7,142 nt of DNA from an uncultured Collinsella sp. (GCA_900547765.1 URIA01000069.1:1-7142), one strand, 5' to 3'. Shown: positions 1 through 7,103, numbered from the stretch's first letter. The notes: generated by a model from the sequence alone, not told the origin. Numbers and translations: made by a program.

Positions 1-27
1 AACAGGAGGCCACTTAATGTGGCCTCC
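1..27 (-). terminator. Terminator hairpin of the acpS-tsaD operon, tail outside the window
   Basis: GGAGGCCAC (5-13) and GTGGCCTCC (19-27) form a perfect 9-bp stem with a 5-nt loop, 81 nt after the last stop codon. On the minus strand the sequence continues TGTT and then leaves the window, so the expected U-tract cannot be confirmed. No T-run follows on the plus strand. Confidence 0.65.
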
Positions 28-32
28 GTCGT

Positions 33-53
33 GAGCAGGACTGTAGAGCAGGA
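33..53. repeat. Two copies of an 8-nt direct repeat
   Basis: GAGCAGGA occurs at 33-40 and 46-53, between the stem-loop and the terminator. It is short and may be chance; I assign no function. Confidence 0.4.
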
Positions 54-62
54 AAGTTCATA

Positions 63-99
63 TGCGGCCGTTGGCGCCCGGGCAGCGCCGGGGACCGCA
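63..99 (-). other. Extended stem-loop in the 3' untranslated region of the operon
   Basis: Ten nt after the tsaB-rimI-tsaD stop, TGCGG/CCGCA (63-67 with 95-99) encloses a second stem GGCGC/GCGCC (73-77 with 85-89). A symmetric 5x5 internal loop with possible G-C and G-U pairs separates them. There is no T-run after it on either strand, so it is not a standard terminator. It may protect the mRNA 3' end. Confidence 0.45.
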
Positions 100-108
100 A
101 CCGTACGA

Positions 109-2493
109 CTACAGCGTCATGTTCGGATCGGCGTCGACGTCGAACGGCGAGATTTCACCTCGGTCGAATTTACGGCGGGCGACCTCCGCGATCATGGCAG
201 CGTTATCGGTGCAGGCAGACAAGGGCGGCACCGTCACGCGGATCCCCTGACGCCCGAGCTTCTTGATCATCATTTCGCGCAGATGCGGATTGGCCGAGAC
301 GCCGCCGCCGATGCAGTATTCCTTACATCCGGTAGCGTGCAATGCGTTTTTGGCCTTCTTGTACTGCACGTCAAAGACAGCCGCCTCAAACGAAGCCGCC
401 AGGTCGGGCAGATGAATCGTACGCCCAGCCTTGGTCTCCTGCTCAATGTATAGCGTCACGGCCGTCTTAAGACCAGACAGCGAGAAGCGGTAGTCTCCCC
501 TGCTATTGAGTGCACGGGGAAAGTCAATCGCCTTGGGATTGCCCGTCTCGGCCAGCTTGGAGATGATGGGGCCACCGGGATAGCCCAGACCCAACGCCTT
601 GGCCACCTTATCGAAGGCCTCGCCCACGGCGTCGTCGAGCGTCTCGCCGAGCACCTCGTAGTCACCCCACGCCTTTACGTGGACAAGCATGGTGTGGCCA
701 CCCGAGACCAGCGTAAAGATAAACGGCGGCTTGAGGTCGGGCTGCGCCAGAAGGTTGGCGAACAGGTGGCCCTCCAGATGGTTGACGCACACGAGCGGCT
801 TGCCGGCAGCATAGGCAAAGCCCTTGGCAAAGGCGACGCCCACCACGAGGGCACCCACCAGGCCCGGACCCTGCGTCACACCCACGGCGGCAAGCTCGCC
901 GGGGGCAATCGCTCCGCCCTCAAGACCAAGCGATGCCGCGGCATCCTCGAGCGCCGCGTCCACGACGCTCACGATGACCTCCACATGCTTGCGCGAAGCA
1001 ATCTCGGGCACCACGCCGCCAAAACGGGCGTGGAAATCGATCTGCGTCGATACCTGGTTGGCAAGCATGTTGCCGTCCGCGTCGATAATCGCCACGGCCG
1101 TCTCATCGCAGGAGCTCTCGATGGCAAGCACGAGGCGACGGCGCTCGATTTCGGCACGCTCCTCAACGGTGCGCTCGGGTGCGGGCAGCGGCCATACGCG
1201 CCGCTCAGCTGCCGTCGGCTCGGGCGAAGCATTGTCGACCGGAAGCACCAGAGGCAGCGGTGCCGTCATGACGATGGCATCCTTGCCCGCACCGTAATAG
1301 CCACGACGGCGACCCGCCTCGGTAAAGCCCAAGGCGGCATAGAGTGCAATCGCACCCTCGTTGTCGTCCTCGACCTCGAGCGAAGCCGTGGTGCAGCCGA
1401 GCATCTGGGCATCATAGCTCACGTGCGACAGCAGCTTGCGGGCAATGCCCTCACGGCGATGCGCCGGGTCGACGGCGACATCCAGAATCTGCACATCGCC
1501 GTCCACGACCATACCGCCGGCAAGGCCCAGCAGTTTGCCGTCGTCGTGTGCCACCCACCAACTGCGCGGCGCAGCGACGTCCTCGCCCAGTTCGGACAGG
1601 AACATGCCCGGCGTCCACGCCTCGTGTCCGGCACCTTCAAAGCAGGCAGCCTCTAGCGCGCTCGCGCCCTCGGCATCCGCCGCGCCCATGGGACGGAACT
1701 GCAGATGACGACCGGCGAGCTCATCGGCAACGCCCGTAATTTCGCTCTGCGCACTCTCGGCAAGACCAAGACGCTTGCGCTCGTTTTCCTCGGCATCCGA
1801 AAGGCGCGTGTAAATCGGCAGGACGCGAGCCGGATCGCCGTCACCCGCAGCGTGCGCGAGCAGCAAGCCCTCGCCCGAAGGCCACCACAGGTCGCGCTCC
1901 ACGCAGCGGGCGGTCTCGTCCTCACCCAGCAGCTTGCCATAGCGCACGAGACCGTCACCGGTCAGCTGAACCTGGTCCCAGTCCGCTGCTCGGCGCCACT
2001 CATCGAGCGCCACGGCGGCCTTGACCACGTGTTCGCGCTCAAATTGACGCTCGGGACCCTCATCGACCAGCATATATAGTGCCGGATATACCTCACCGCG
2101 CATGGCATCGGCCAAGATACCAAGCTTGCCGCGCACGCCAGCCTTCCACGCCGTCCAAGCGCAAGCGTCGAGCGTCGACACGCCCAGCAGTGGAACATTG
2201 GCACCGCGCGCGAGGCCCTTGGCAGTGGAGATGCCGATGCGCACACCCGTAAACGACCCCGGGCCGCGGCCGACCACGTAGTAACCAACATCGCTGCGAT
2301 CCAGACCGGCTTGAGCCAGCACGCCATCAACGGTATTCACGAGCTCAACGTTGGCGTGACGGCGACACATGTGGTCGCCACTCACGAGCTTCGTCTCGCC
2401 CGTCTGCCCATCAATCCAGCTTGCCGCGCAGGCAAGCATGTCGGTCGAGGTATCGAGCGCCATCACCAGCGCGTTGTCGTTATGCAAGCTCAT
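109..2493 (-). CDS. tsaB-rimI-tsaD: TsaB-RimI-TsaD fusion: tRNA t6A37 threonylcarbamoyltransferase subunits plus ribosomal S18 N-acetyltransferase
   Basis: One cytoplasmic polypeptide of 794 aa carries three proteins that are usually separate. Residues ~8-240 are TsaB, the partner that stabilises TsaD (ALDTSTD at 13-19, GRGPGSFTGVRIG at 75-87). Residues ~262-412 are a RimI-type GNAT: acetyl-CoA loop R346-x-x-G349-x-A351, and E373 and Y385 aligning with the E. coli RimI catalytic Glu103 and Tyr115. A proline-rich, charged linker (~413-453) follows. Residues ~454-794 are full-length TsaD, which transfers threonylcarbamoyl to A37 of ANN-decoding tRNAs: ESSCDET, metal-binding H572 and H576 (HLEGH), SGGHT, GGGVSANPHLR, and D763 in CTDNAAMIA. 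All three parts look intact. I chose the ATG at 2493, which overlaps the tsaE stop by 14 nt and has a weak AAGG upstream. The same frame is open to a TTG at 2511, which has no visible ribosome binding site. Last gene of the operon. Domain identity is near certain; the exact start is not. Confidence 0.95.
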   Translation of the reverse strand: MSLHNDNALVMALDTSTDMLACAASWIDGQTGETKLVSGDHMCRRHANVELVNTVDGVLAQAGLDRSDVGYYVVGRGPGSFTGVRIGISTAKGLARGANVPLLGVSTLDACAWTAWKAGVRGKLGILADAMRGEVYPALYMLVDEGPERQFEREHVVKAAVALDEWRRAADWDQVQLTGDGLVRYGKLLGEDETARCVERDLWWPSGEGLLLAHAAGDGDPARVLPIYTRLSDAEENERKRLGLAESAQSEITGVADELAGRHLQFRPMGAADAEGASALEAACFEGAGHEAWTPGMFLSELGEDVAAPRSWWVAHDDGKLLGLAGGMVVDGDVQILDVAVDPAHRREGIARKLLSHVSYDAQMLGCTTASLEVEDDNEGAIALYAALGFTEAGRRRGYYGAGKDAIVMTAPLPLVLPVDNASPEPTAAERRVWPLPAPERTVEERAEIERRRLVLAIESSCDETAVAIIDADGNMLANQVSTQIDFHARFGGVVPEIASRKHVEVIVSVVDAALEDAAASLGLEGGAIAPGELAAVGVTQGPGLVGALVVGVAFAKGFAYAAGKPLVCVNHLEGHLFANLLAQPDLKPPFIFTLVSGGHTMLVHVKAWGDYEVLGETLDDAVGEAFDKVAKALGLGYPGGPIISKLAETGNPKAIDFPRALNSRGDYRFSLSGLKTAVTLYIEQETKAGRTIHLPDLAASFEAAVFDVQYKKAKNALHATGCKEYCIGGGVSANPHLREMMIKKLGRQGIRVTVPPLSACTDNAAMIAEVARRKFDRGEISPFDVDADPNMTL

Positions 2494-2986
2494 CTTGTAC
2501 AGCCTTATCAATCAAATGGGAAAGCTCCATTGCGCGGTCACCGTGCGCCTCAAGCGTTATCGTTCGCACATCGCTGTCGCCCTCATCACGCTTGAGCGTC
2601 ACCGAAAGATACTCATCCGTCAGCTCGTCCTGGAATTGTTCGCCCCATTCCAGCAGGCAAGCACCCTCATAGCCCAGCACATCGAAAATGCCCGTATCCT
2701 CGAGCTCGTAGGCATGCTCCAGGCGGTATAGATCAAAGTGAAACAGCGGAATACGACCTTGATCGTGAACGGCCATGAGCGCAAACGTAGGGCTCGTAAC
2801 CATATGCCCATCGCCCAGCCCGCGCGAGACGCCCTTGGTAAAGTGAGTTTTGCCCACTCCCAGGCCACCAGTCAGGATGAGCACATCGCCGTCCTCAAGG
2901 CACGGTGCAATTAGCTCGCCAAAGTACTCCGTATCGGCAGCGCAAGTCGTTTTGTAAGTACCTACCCCCAGGCGCTCCAGGGACAT
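2480..2986 (-). CDS. tsaE: TsaE, ATPase of the tRNA t6A37 synthesis complex
   Basis: A cytoplasmic P-loop ATPase that binds the TsaB-TsaD dimer and supports repeated rounds of t6A synthesis. The 168-aa product is slightly longer than the usual ~150 aa. Visible family marks are Walker A GGLGVGKT at 40-47, SPTF at 65-68 in the switch region, HFDLYRL at 83-89, and EWGE at 113-116. The ATG at 2986 is preceded by AAGGAG (2992-2997) with 5 nt spacing, which supports this start. It begins 12 nt after the glycosylase stop, and its 3' end overlaps the start of the tsaB-rimI-tsaD fusion, so its partner proteins are translated immediately afterwards and probably by coupling. Confidence 0.96.
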   Translation of the reverse strand: MSLERLGVGTYKTTCAADTEYFGELIAPCLEDGDVLILTGGLGVGKTHFTKGVSRGLGDGHMVTSPTFALMAVHDQGRIPLFHFDLYRLEHAYELEDTGIFDVLGYEGACLLEWGEQFQDELTDEYLSVTLKRDEGDSDVRTITLEAHGDRAMELSHLIDKAVQDELA

Positions 2987-2998
2987 ATATGCTCCTTA

Positions 2999-3619
2999 TT
3001 ATTCCGAGGCGTCCTCTGGTGCGGGATGTCGCTCCAGATAATCGCCCAGCATCTTAAAGTCTTCCTCCAGCAGCTCCTGCCACGCCGGATTGCGCAGCGC
3101 TGCTGCCGGATGGAACGTGGGCATTACTACAAAATGCCCCATCTGGTGGAACCTGCCGCGCAGCTTAGTAATGCCAATCTCGGTCTTAAGCACAAAGTGC
3201 GTCGCGGGGTTGCCGAGCGTCACGATAATATCGGGCCAGATGCTTCGAATCTGCTCACGCAAAAACGGCGAGCAAGCCAACACTTCCTCGGGACGCGGAT
3301 TGCGGTTTCCCGGCGGGCGGCACTTAAGCACGTTGGCAATGTAGACGTCTTCGCGTTTGAGGCCCGCCAGCGACAAAATGCCGTTGAGGTCCTCGCCTGC
3401 CGCCCCCACAAAGGGCTCGCCCTGCAAATCCTCATTGCGGCCCGGCGCCTCACCAATAAACATCACGCGAGCGCGGGGGTTTCCCACGCCAAACACGATA
3501 TTGTGACGCGACTGGTAGAGCTGGCAGAGGTGACAATCGCCCAGAACGGCCTCAATTTCCTCGAGTGCGACCTCACGTGGTGCCTGATGGGTATGGCCGG
3601 GGATGTGCATGACGCCCAT
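2999..3619 (-). CDS. Uracil-DNA glycosylase, family 4 (iron-sulfur type)
   Basis: Removes uracil from DNA, starting base-excision repair of deaminated cytosine. The protein is 206 aa. Four cysteines placed as in family 4 enzymes (C29, C32, C100, C116) should hold a 4Fe-4S cluster. Motif 1 is GEAPGRNED at 56-64 and motif 2 is HPAAALRNP at 170-178. KCRPPGNRNP at 99-108 is also typical of the family. The start ATG at 3619 has AGGAG (3625-3629) 5 nt upstream, overlapping the alr stop; a second Met three codons in is less well placed. It lies 8 nt after alr and 12 nt before tsaE. Nothing in the sequence links its function to these neighbours, so cotranscription may only reflect compact housekeeping. 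Older annotation may call this family a phage SPO1 DNA polymerase-related protein. Confidence 0.93.
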   Translation of the reverse strand: MGVMHIPGHTHQAPREVALEEIEAVLGDCHLCQLYQSRHNIVFGVGNPRARVMFIGEAPGRNEDLQGEPFVGAAGEDLNGILSLAGLKREDVYIANVLKCRPPGNRNPRPEEVLACSPFLREQIRSIWPDIIVTLGNPATHFVLKTEIGITKLRGRFHQMGHFVVMPTFHPAAALRNPAWQELLEEDFKMLGDYLERHPAPEDASE

Positions 3620-3627
3620 AGCGGCTC

Positions 3628-4773
3628 CTACACGTAGACCTTGTCGAGACGCATGCCAAAGCCGCAGGCGACCTCGTAGTTAATCGTTCCGCGCAGTCGG
3701 GCCATCTCGTCCATAGTGATCTCGGCATCGCCATCGCGGCCGACAATGATCATCTCGTCACCATACTCGGCCTCGGGAATCTCGTGTGCCGGGTTGGACT
3801 GAATGGCGACCATAAACTGGTCCATGCAGATATTGCCAACCTGATGCACACGCTCGCCGCGATACAGCACATCCATACGATTGGAAAGCGTACGCGATAG
3901 GCCATCGGCATAACCGATCGGCAGCGTGCAGATCTGAACGCGCGTACGCGGTACGCGGTAGGTAAAACCGTAGCCCACGCCCTCACCCATCGCAGGGTGT
4001 GCCACGCGCGTCACACGCGCATGGACGCTCATAACGGGATCAAGCTGCATCACGCGGCCACTCAGCTCGCACGGCTGCATGCCATACAAGCCAACGCCGG
4101 CGCGGATCATATCAAAATGCATCGAGGGGTCGAGCATCGAGGACGGCGTGTTGGCGCAGTGCACGATACCGCACTCAAAACCCGCATCCTTAATGGCCTG
4201 AACGGCCTCGGTAAAGCGCTGACACTGCAGCTTGTAGTCCCAGCCCGAAGGTTCATCGGCCGTGGCGAAGTGCGTAAATACGCCGTCGCACTGAATACCG
4301 CGATGGAAATTTATACCGCGGACAAAGTCGAGCACCTGCGTGTAGTGAACGCCGATACGATTCATGCCCGTCTCGATGGCGAGATGATACTTGCCCACTT
4401 TGCCCGCCGCGACGGCACATTCGCCATACGCAAGAGCAAAGTCAGACGTATAGACCGAAGGCATGATATCAAACTCGAGCAACGTCGGAATGGCCTCGAT
4501 AGGCGGCTCGCTTAGGATGAGGATGGGTTTCGTAATCCCGCCCTGTCGGAGCTCAACGCCCTCGTTAACCGTCGCCACGGCAAACATGTCGGCACCGGCC
4601 GAATACATGATCTTGGCGCACTCAACAGCTCCATGGCCATAAGCGTCGGCCTTGACCACGCAGCACAGGCGCTGACGTGGATTCAGCAAGTTCTTATAGG
4701 CCCTCGTGTTGCGACGGAGCGCCCCGCGGTCGATCTCGACCCAGGACCAGCGCGTCAAATCGGCTTTATTCAT
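3628..4773 (-). CDS. alr: Alanine racemase (PLP-dependent)
   Basis: Converts L-alanine to D-alanine in the cytoplasm for peptidoglycan synthesis. The 381-aa length is normal. The N-terminal TIM-barrel carries the PLP lysine K41 in VVKADAYGHG (39-48). GMNRIG (136-141) and RAGVGLYG (224-231) are also family signatures. The C-terminal beta domain carries the opposing catalytic tyrosine, Y268 in VGYGFTY (266-272), and the ICMDQ motif (315-319). Both catalytic residues are present, so the enzyme should be active. The start ATG lies 2 nt after the nnr stop. Unlike most of its neighbours it lacks a clear AGGAG; only a weak GGATGA lies upstream, inside the end of nnr, so translation probably depends on ribosomes finishing nnr. 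Confidence 0.97.
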   Translation of the reverse strand: MNKADLTRWSWVEIDRGALRRNTRAYKNLLNPRQRLCCVVKADAYGHGAVECAKIMYSAGADMFAVATVNEGVELRQGGITKPILILSEPPIEAIPTLLEFDIMPSVYTSDFALAYGECAVAAGKVGKYHLAIETGMNRIGVHYTQVLDFVRGINFHRGIQCDGVFTHFATADEPSGWDYKLQCQRFTEAVQAIKDAGFECGIVHCANTPSSMLDPSMHFDMIRAGVGLYGMQPCELSGRVMQLDPVMSVHARVTRVAHPAMGEGVGYGFTYRVPRTRVQICTLPIGYADGLSRTLSNRMDVLYRGERVHQVGNICMDQFMVAIQSNPAHEIPEAEYGDEMIIVGRDGDAEITMDEMARLRGTINYEVACGFGMRLDKVYV

Positions 4774-4775
4774 GA

Positions 4776-6392
4776 TTAGTCATCCGACCCTTCGTCCATG
4801 ATTCCCAGATCTTCGAGCGCATCCTTTGCCGCCAGTTCCATGGCCGGACCGATCAAGTCGATAAGATCGGTCGCGATAACGCTCTTCTCACCATACTCCG
4901 TCGCCGCGGCAAAACCGGCGTAGCTGTGAAGTGCGACGGCGTACGAATACAGCAACTCCCAACGATCCATCTCGTCGCGCATGGTGGCAAGCGTGCCGGC
5001 CAAAATACCCGCGAGAACATCACCCGAACCGGCAGTTGCCAGAGAAGCCGGACCCGAAAGTGGCAGCAGCACACGCTCAACGCCACAGATAGCCGTCGTC
5101 GGCCCCTTGGCAATGACCACCAGATTGTCGGAGCCTGCAGCCCAGACAACCTTCTGCGCGGCTGCAATCGCGGTACCAAGGTCGTTCACCTCGTCACCGG
5201 CAACCAGACGCGAAAGCTCACGATAGTGCGGCGTCATAACCAACGGCTGCTCGCGACGATACATCTCGGGGTTACTATCAATACCGTCAATGGCAATCTT
5301 AGCAAGGCAGTTGAGTGCATCGGCATCCAAAATAAGCGGTACATCAAGCTCGAGCAAGCCCGAAACCACCTGCATAGCGCCGGCAGACGTCGTCATACCG
5401 GGACCGCACAGTACGCAGCTGTACTTCTTTGCAATCTCGCACACCGTCATGCGCGCAGCGGCGCCAAAGGAGCCGCGGGAATCAGACGGAATAGCAAAGA
5501 CGGGAATCGAAGGAAGTGCCATGCGAATAAGATTAGCGCAGGCGTCAGGAGCCGCGACTGCCACGTAACCAGCACCCGCGCGAGCTGCAGACTTGGCCGC
5601 CATAATGGCAGCACCAGGATATTGCGCAGATCCGGCGACAATAAGCACAGAGCCACGGGAATACTTATCGATATTCGTAGGAAGTGGAGCAAAGAAATCA
5701 ACTAAGTCACCGGGCTCGACAATCTCGGCGGCGTGGTCGACATCATCGATGACCTCGTCAAGACGGTCGTAAAGATTGCCGCAGATCAAATCGCCAGCAT
5801 ACTCAGGGCCATCGGCGCTATACAAACCAATCTTGGGCGCAATCATCGTCACCGTATGTTCGGCACGAATGCAGTCGTCATCAACAACGCCCGTCTCGGC
5901 ATTCAGGCCCGAGGGGACATCAATGGATACGACACAATCGGCGCATTCATTGACCGTAGGAATCCAGATGGAGAACGGCGCACGCAGATTCCCGTGAAAA
6001 CCGGTACCAAAAATGGCATCGACAACAACATCGGCCTTATCGATCAAAACCTCGAGTTCGTCACGCGAAGGGCCGACGCAAACGTGCACATCGCGGCCGG
6101 CAGTACGACGAGCAACATGACGTGCCAGAGCAGCAGGAATCTCATCCGGTTCAACCGGAGAAACGATATCCACGTCCACACCCTTATGGCTCAGGATATC
6201 GGCGGCAACCCAACCGTCGCCGCCATTATTACCAAAACCGACCAGAAAGAGAACCCGATCGGGATTGAGCTTCAAGACCTCGTTGGCGGCAAACTCACCC
6301 GCTAGCTCCATAAGCTCGGCCTTCGAAGTCCCTTCGCGTTCGATGATATCCTCGAGACGAACGACTTCTTCGGTACTCAAAACCGGTTTCAT
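4776..6392 (-). CDS. nnr: Bifunctional NAD(P)H-hydrate epimerase / ADP-dependent NAD(P)H-hydrate dehydratase
   Basis: Repairs damaged nicotinamide cofactors. The N-terminal YjeF_N half interconverts R- and S-NAD(P)HX; the C-terminal ribokinase-like half dehydrates S-NAD(P)HX back to NAD(P)H using ADP. The product is 538 aa, within the usual range of fused proteins. The epimerase half (~1-220) has NNGGDG (55-60), DAIFGTGFHG (125-134) and IDVPSG (157-162). The dehydratase half (~240-520) has KYSRGSVLIVAGS (243-255), LDADALN (355-361), TPHYREL (387-393) and ATAGSGDVLAG (452-462), where D458 is the expected catalytic aspartate. It ends in a short acidic tail. The start ATG follows the acpS stop directly (TAGATG), with AGGAG at 6398-6402, 5 nt upstream. 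acpS-nnr adjacency is common in Gram-positive bacteria. Confidence 0.97.
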   Translation of the reverse strand: MKPVLSTEEVVRLEDIIEREGTSKAELMELAGEFAANEVLKLNPDRVLFLVGFGNNGGDGWVAADILSHKGVDVDIVSPVEPDEIPAALARHVARRTAGRDVHVCVGPSRDELEVLIDKADVVVDAIFGTGFHGNLRAPFSIWIPTVNECADCVVSIDVPSGLNAETGVVDDDCIRAEHTVTMIAPKIGLYSADGPEYAGDLICGNLYDRLDEVIDDVDHAAEIVEPGDLVDFFAPLPTNIDKYSRGSVLIVAGSAQYPGAAIMAAKSAARAGAGYVAVAAPDACANLIRMALPSIPVFAIPSDSRGSFGAAARMTVCEIAKKYSCVLCGPGMTTSAGAMQVVSGLLELDVPLILDADALNCLAKIAIDGIDSNPEMYRREQPLVMTPHYRELSRLVAGDEVNDLGTAIAAAQKVVWAAGSDNLVVIAKGPTTAICGVERVLLPLSGPASLATAGSGDVLAGILAGTLATMRDEMDRWELLYSYAVALHSYAGFAAATEYGEKSVIATDLIDLIGPAMELAAKDALEDLGIMDEGSDD

Positions 6393-6932
6393 CTATGCTC
6401 CTAGCGTATCTTGCGAAGCATCGCCCAGGTGCTCCGTCAATGCTGAATTCTGCAGCTGCTCAAGCTCATCTAAAACAGAGCGAGCCTCTTTAAATGTCTG
6501 CGCAACGCGTTTCTTAGTGCTCACCTTTTCATCTTTTGGCTTAGGCCGAGCATCTTCGGTAATCGCGATGGCATTCGCAACGGCTAAGTCTCCTGTAAGG
6601 GTAATGGAAAGAGCGACCTCAACAACACCCAGCTCATGAGCGATCTCGAGTGCACGGCCCGAAAGCAGCGCCTTCGGTTTGCCGAGTTTATCACGCGTTA
6701 CCGAAACATCCTTGCGACCCACGCCTTGACTAAAACCCGTGCCGAGAGCTTTAAGCACCGCCTCGCGCGAAGCAAAGCGGCTCGCATAGTGAGCAGCGGG
6801 ACGCGATGATGCATCGCAATACGCACGCTCTTCTTCGGTAAACACACGCCGAGCAAACGACGGCGTCTTTTCAAGAATTGATTTCATGCGGGAAATCTCG
6901 ACGATATCAACGCCGATACCAGCTTCAGCCAT
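6393..6932 (-). CDS. acpS: Holo-[acyl-carrier-protein] synthase with extended C-terminus
   Basis: Transfers 4'-phosphopantetheine from CoA to a serine of apo-ACP, activating fatty-acid synthesis; cytoplasmic and Mg-dependent. The 179-aa product starts with GIGVDIVEI (5-13), where D9 is the metal ligand. RFASREAVLKALGTG (52-66) carries E57 and K61. LGKPKALLSG (83-92) and SITLTGDLAVANAIAI (109-124) complete the fold. The usual family length is ~120 aa. Here ~53 further residues (from ~127) form a charged tail with a KPKDEKVSTKKR stretch and a probable helix. I moved the start from an upstream ATG at 6944 to the ATG at 6932 because the strong GGAGG (6938-6942) would otherwise lie inside the coding region; the spacing is then 5 nt. 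First gene of the operon. Confidence 0.94.
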   Translation of the reverse strand: MAEAGIGVDIVEISRMKSILEKTPSFARRVFTEEERAYCDASSRPAAHYASRFASREAVLKALGTGFSQGVGRKDVSVTRDKLGKPKALLSGRALEIAHELGVVEVALSITLTGDLAVANAIAITEDARPKPKDEKVSTKKRVAQTFKEARSVLDELEQLQNSALTEHLGDASQDTLGA

Positions 6933-6935
6933 GTT

Positions 6936-6942
6936 CACCTCC
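6936..6942 (-). promoter_or_regulatory. Ribosome binding site deciding the acpS start
   Basis: GGAGGTG lies directly before the ATG at 6932, with GGAGG spaced 5 nt from it. The AGGAG sites of nnr, the glycosylase gene and tsaE have the same 5-nt spacing. This argues against the in-frame ATG at 6944, which overlaps this site. Confidence 0.85.
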
Positions 6943-6970
6943 ATATCGCACAGACTAAGTTATTGTAGCC

Positions 6971-6994
6971 CGTTCGCAGAAGATGCGAGAAACG
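6971..6994 (-). other. Small hairpin at the predicted 5' end of the acpS leader
   Basis: CGTTCGCA (6971-6978) can pair with TGCG (6984-6987) plus AACG (6991-6994) around a GAAGA loop, with a 3-nt bulge. The predicted transcription start falls at its edge, so it could form a 5' stem-loop in the mRNA. The structure is modest and may be chance. Confidence 0.3.
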
Positions 6995-6997
6995 AGG

Positions 6998-7027
6998 GTT
7001 ATAAAACACAGCTACTATGTGAGACAA
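6998..7027 (-). promoter_or_regulatory. Candidate sigma-70-type promoter of the acpS operon
   Basis: On the minus strand, TTGTCT (7022-7027, four of six matches to TTGACA) and TATAAC (6998-7003, five of six matches to TATAAT) are separated by 18 bp. Transcription would start near 6991, giving a leader of ~60 nt before acpS. The site lies just downstream of the rRNA terminator, where a new promoter would be expected. A second -10-like TACAAT (6962-6967) has a poor -35 and would sit very close to the ribosome binding site. Confidence 0.5.
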
Positions 7028-7041
7028 AAGCCCGTAAACGC

Positions 7042-7073
7042 AAAAAAGGGGGAGGCCGCGAGGCCTCCCCCTT
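7042..7073 (-). terminator. Strong rho-independent terminator, probably of the upstream rRNA operon
   Basis: A perfect 12-bp GC-rich stem (7046-7057 with 7062-7073) closes a 4-nt loop (TCGC on the minus strand, GCGA on the plus strand). On the minus strand it is followed by a run of six T (7042-7047, two of them in the stem). On the plus strand the downstream sequence is only CTTC, so it acts mainly on minus-strand transcripts. It insulates the acpS operon from the upstream transcription unit. Confidence 0.9.
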
Positions 7074-7086
7074 CTTCAAGTCATCA

Positions 7087-7103
7087 GACGGCTCGGTGCC
7101 GTC
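7087..7103 (-). other. Short hairpin between the 5S rRNA end and the terminator
   Basis: GACGGC (7087-7092) and GCCGTC (7098-7103) form a perfect 6-bp stem with a 5-nt loop. It sits 4 nt after the proposed 3' end of the 5S rRNA. It may be a processing or stabilising structure in the rRNA precursor. It lacks a U-tract, so it is not itself a standard terminator. Confidence 0.5.

Noticed and set aside
679..1656. Plus-strand open frame of 325 codons
   Set aside because: It lies wholly antisense to the tsaB-rimI-tsaD fusion, shows no recognisable domain, and is of the kind expected opposite GC-rich coding DNA.
3026..3637. Plus-strand open frame of 203 codons opposite the uracil-DNA glycosylase gene
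   Set aside because: The minus-strand frame has all family 4 motifs; the plus-strand product resembles nothing.
4926..6305. Plus-strand open frames of 259 and 190 codons opposite nnr
   Set aside because: Both are antisense to a clearly recognised gene, are rich in Arg/His/Asn as expected for shadow translations, and have no recognisable motif.
6933..6944. Upstream ATG at 6944 as the acpS start
   Set aside because: It overlaps the strong GGAGG ribosome binding site of the ATG at 6932 and has no site of its own.
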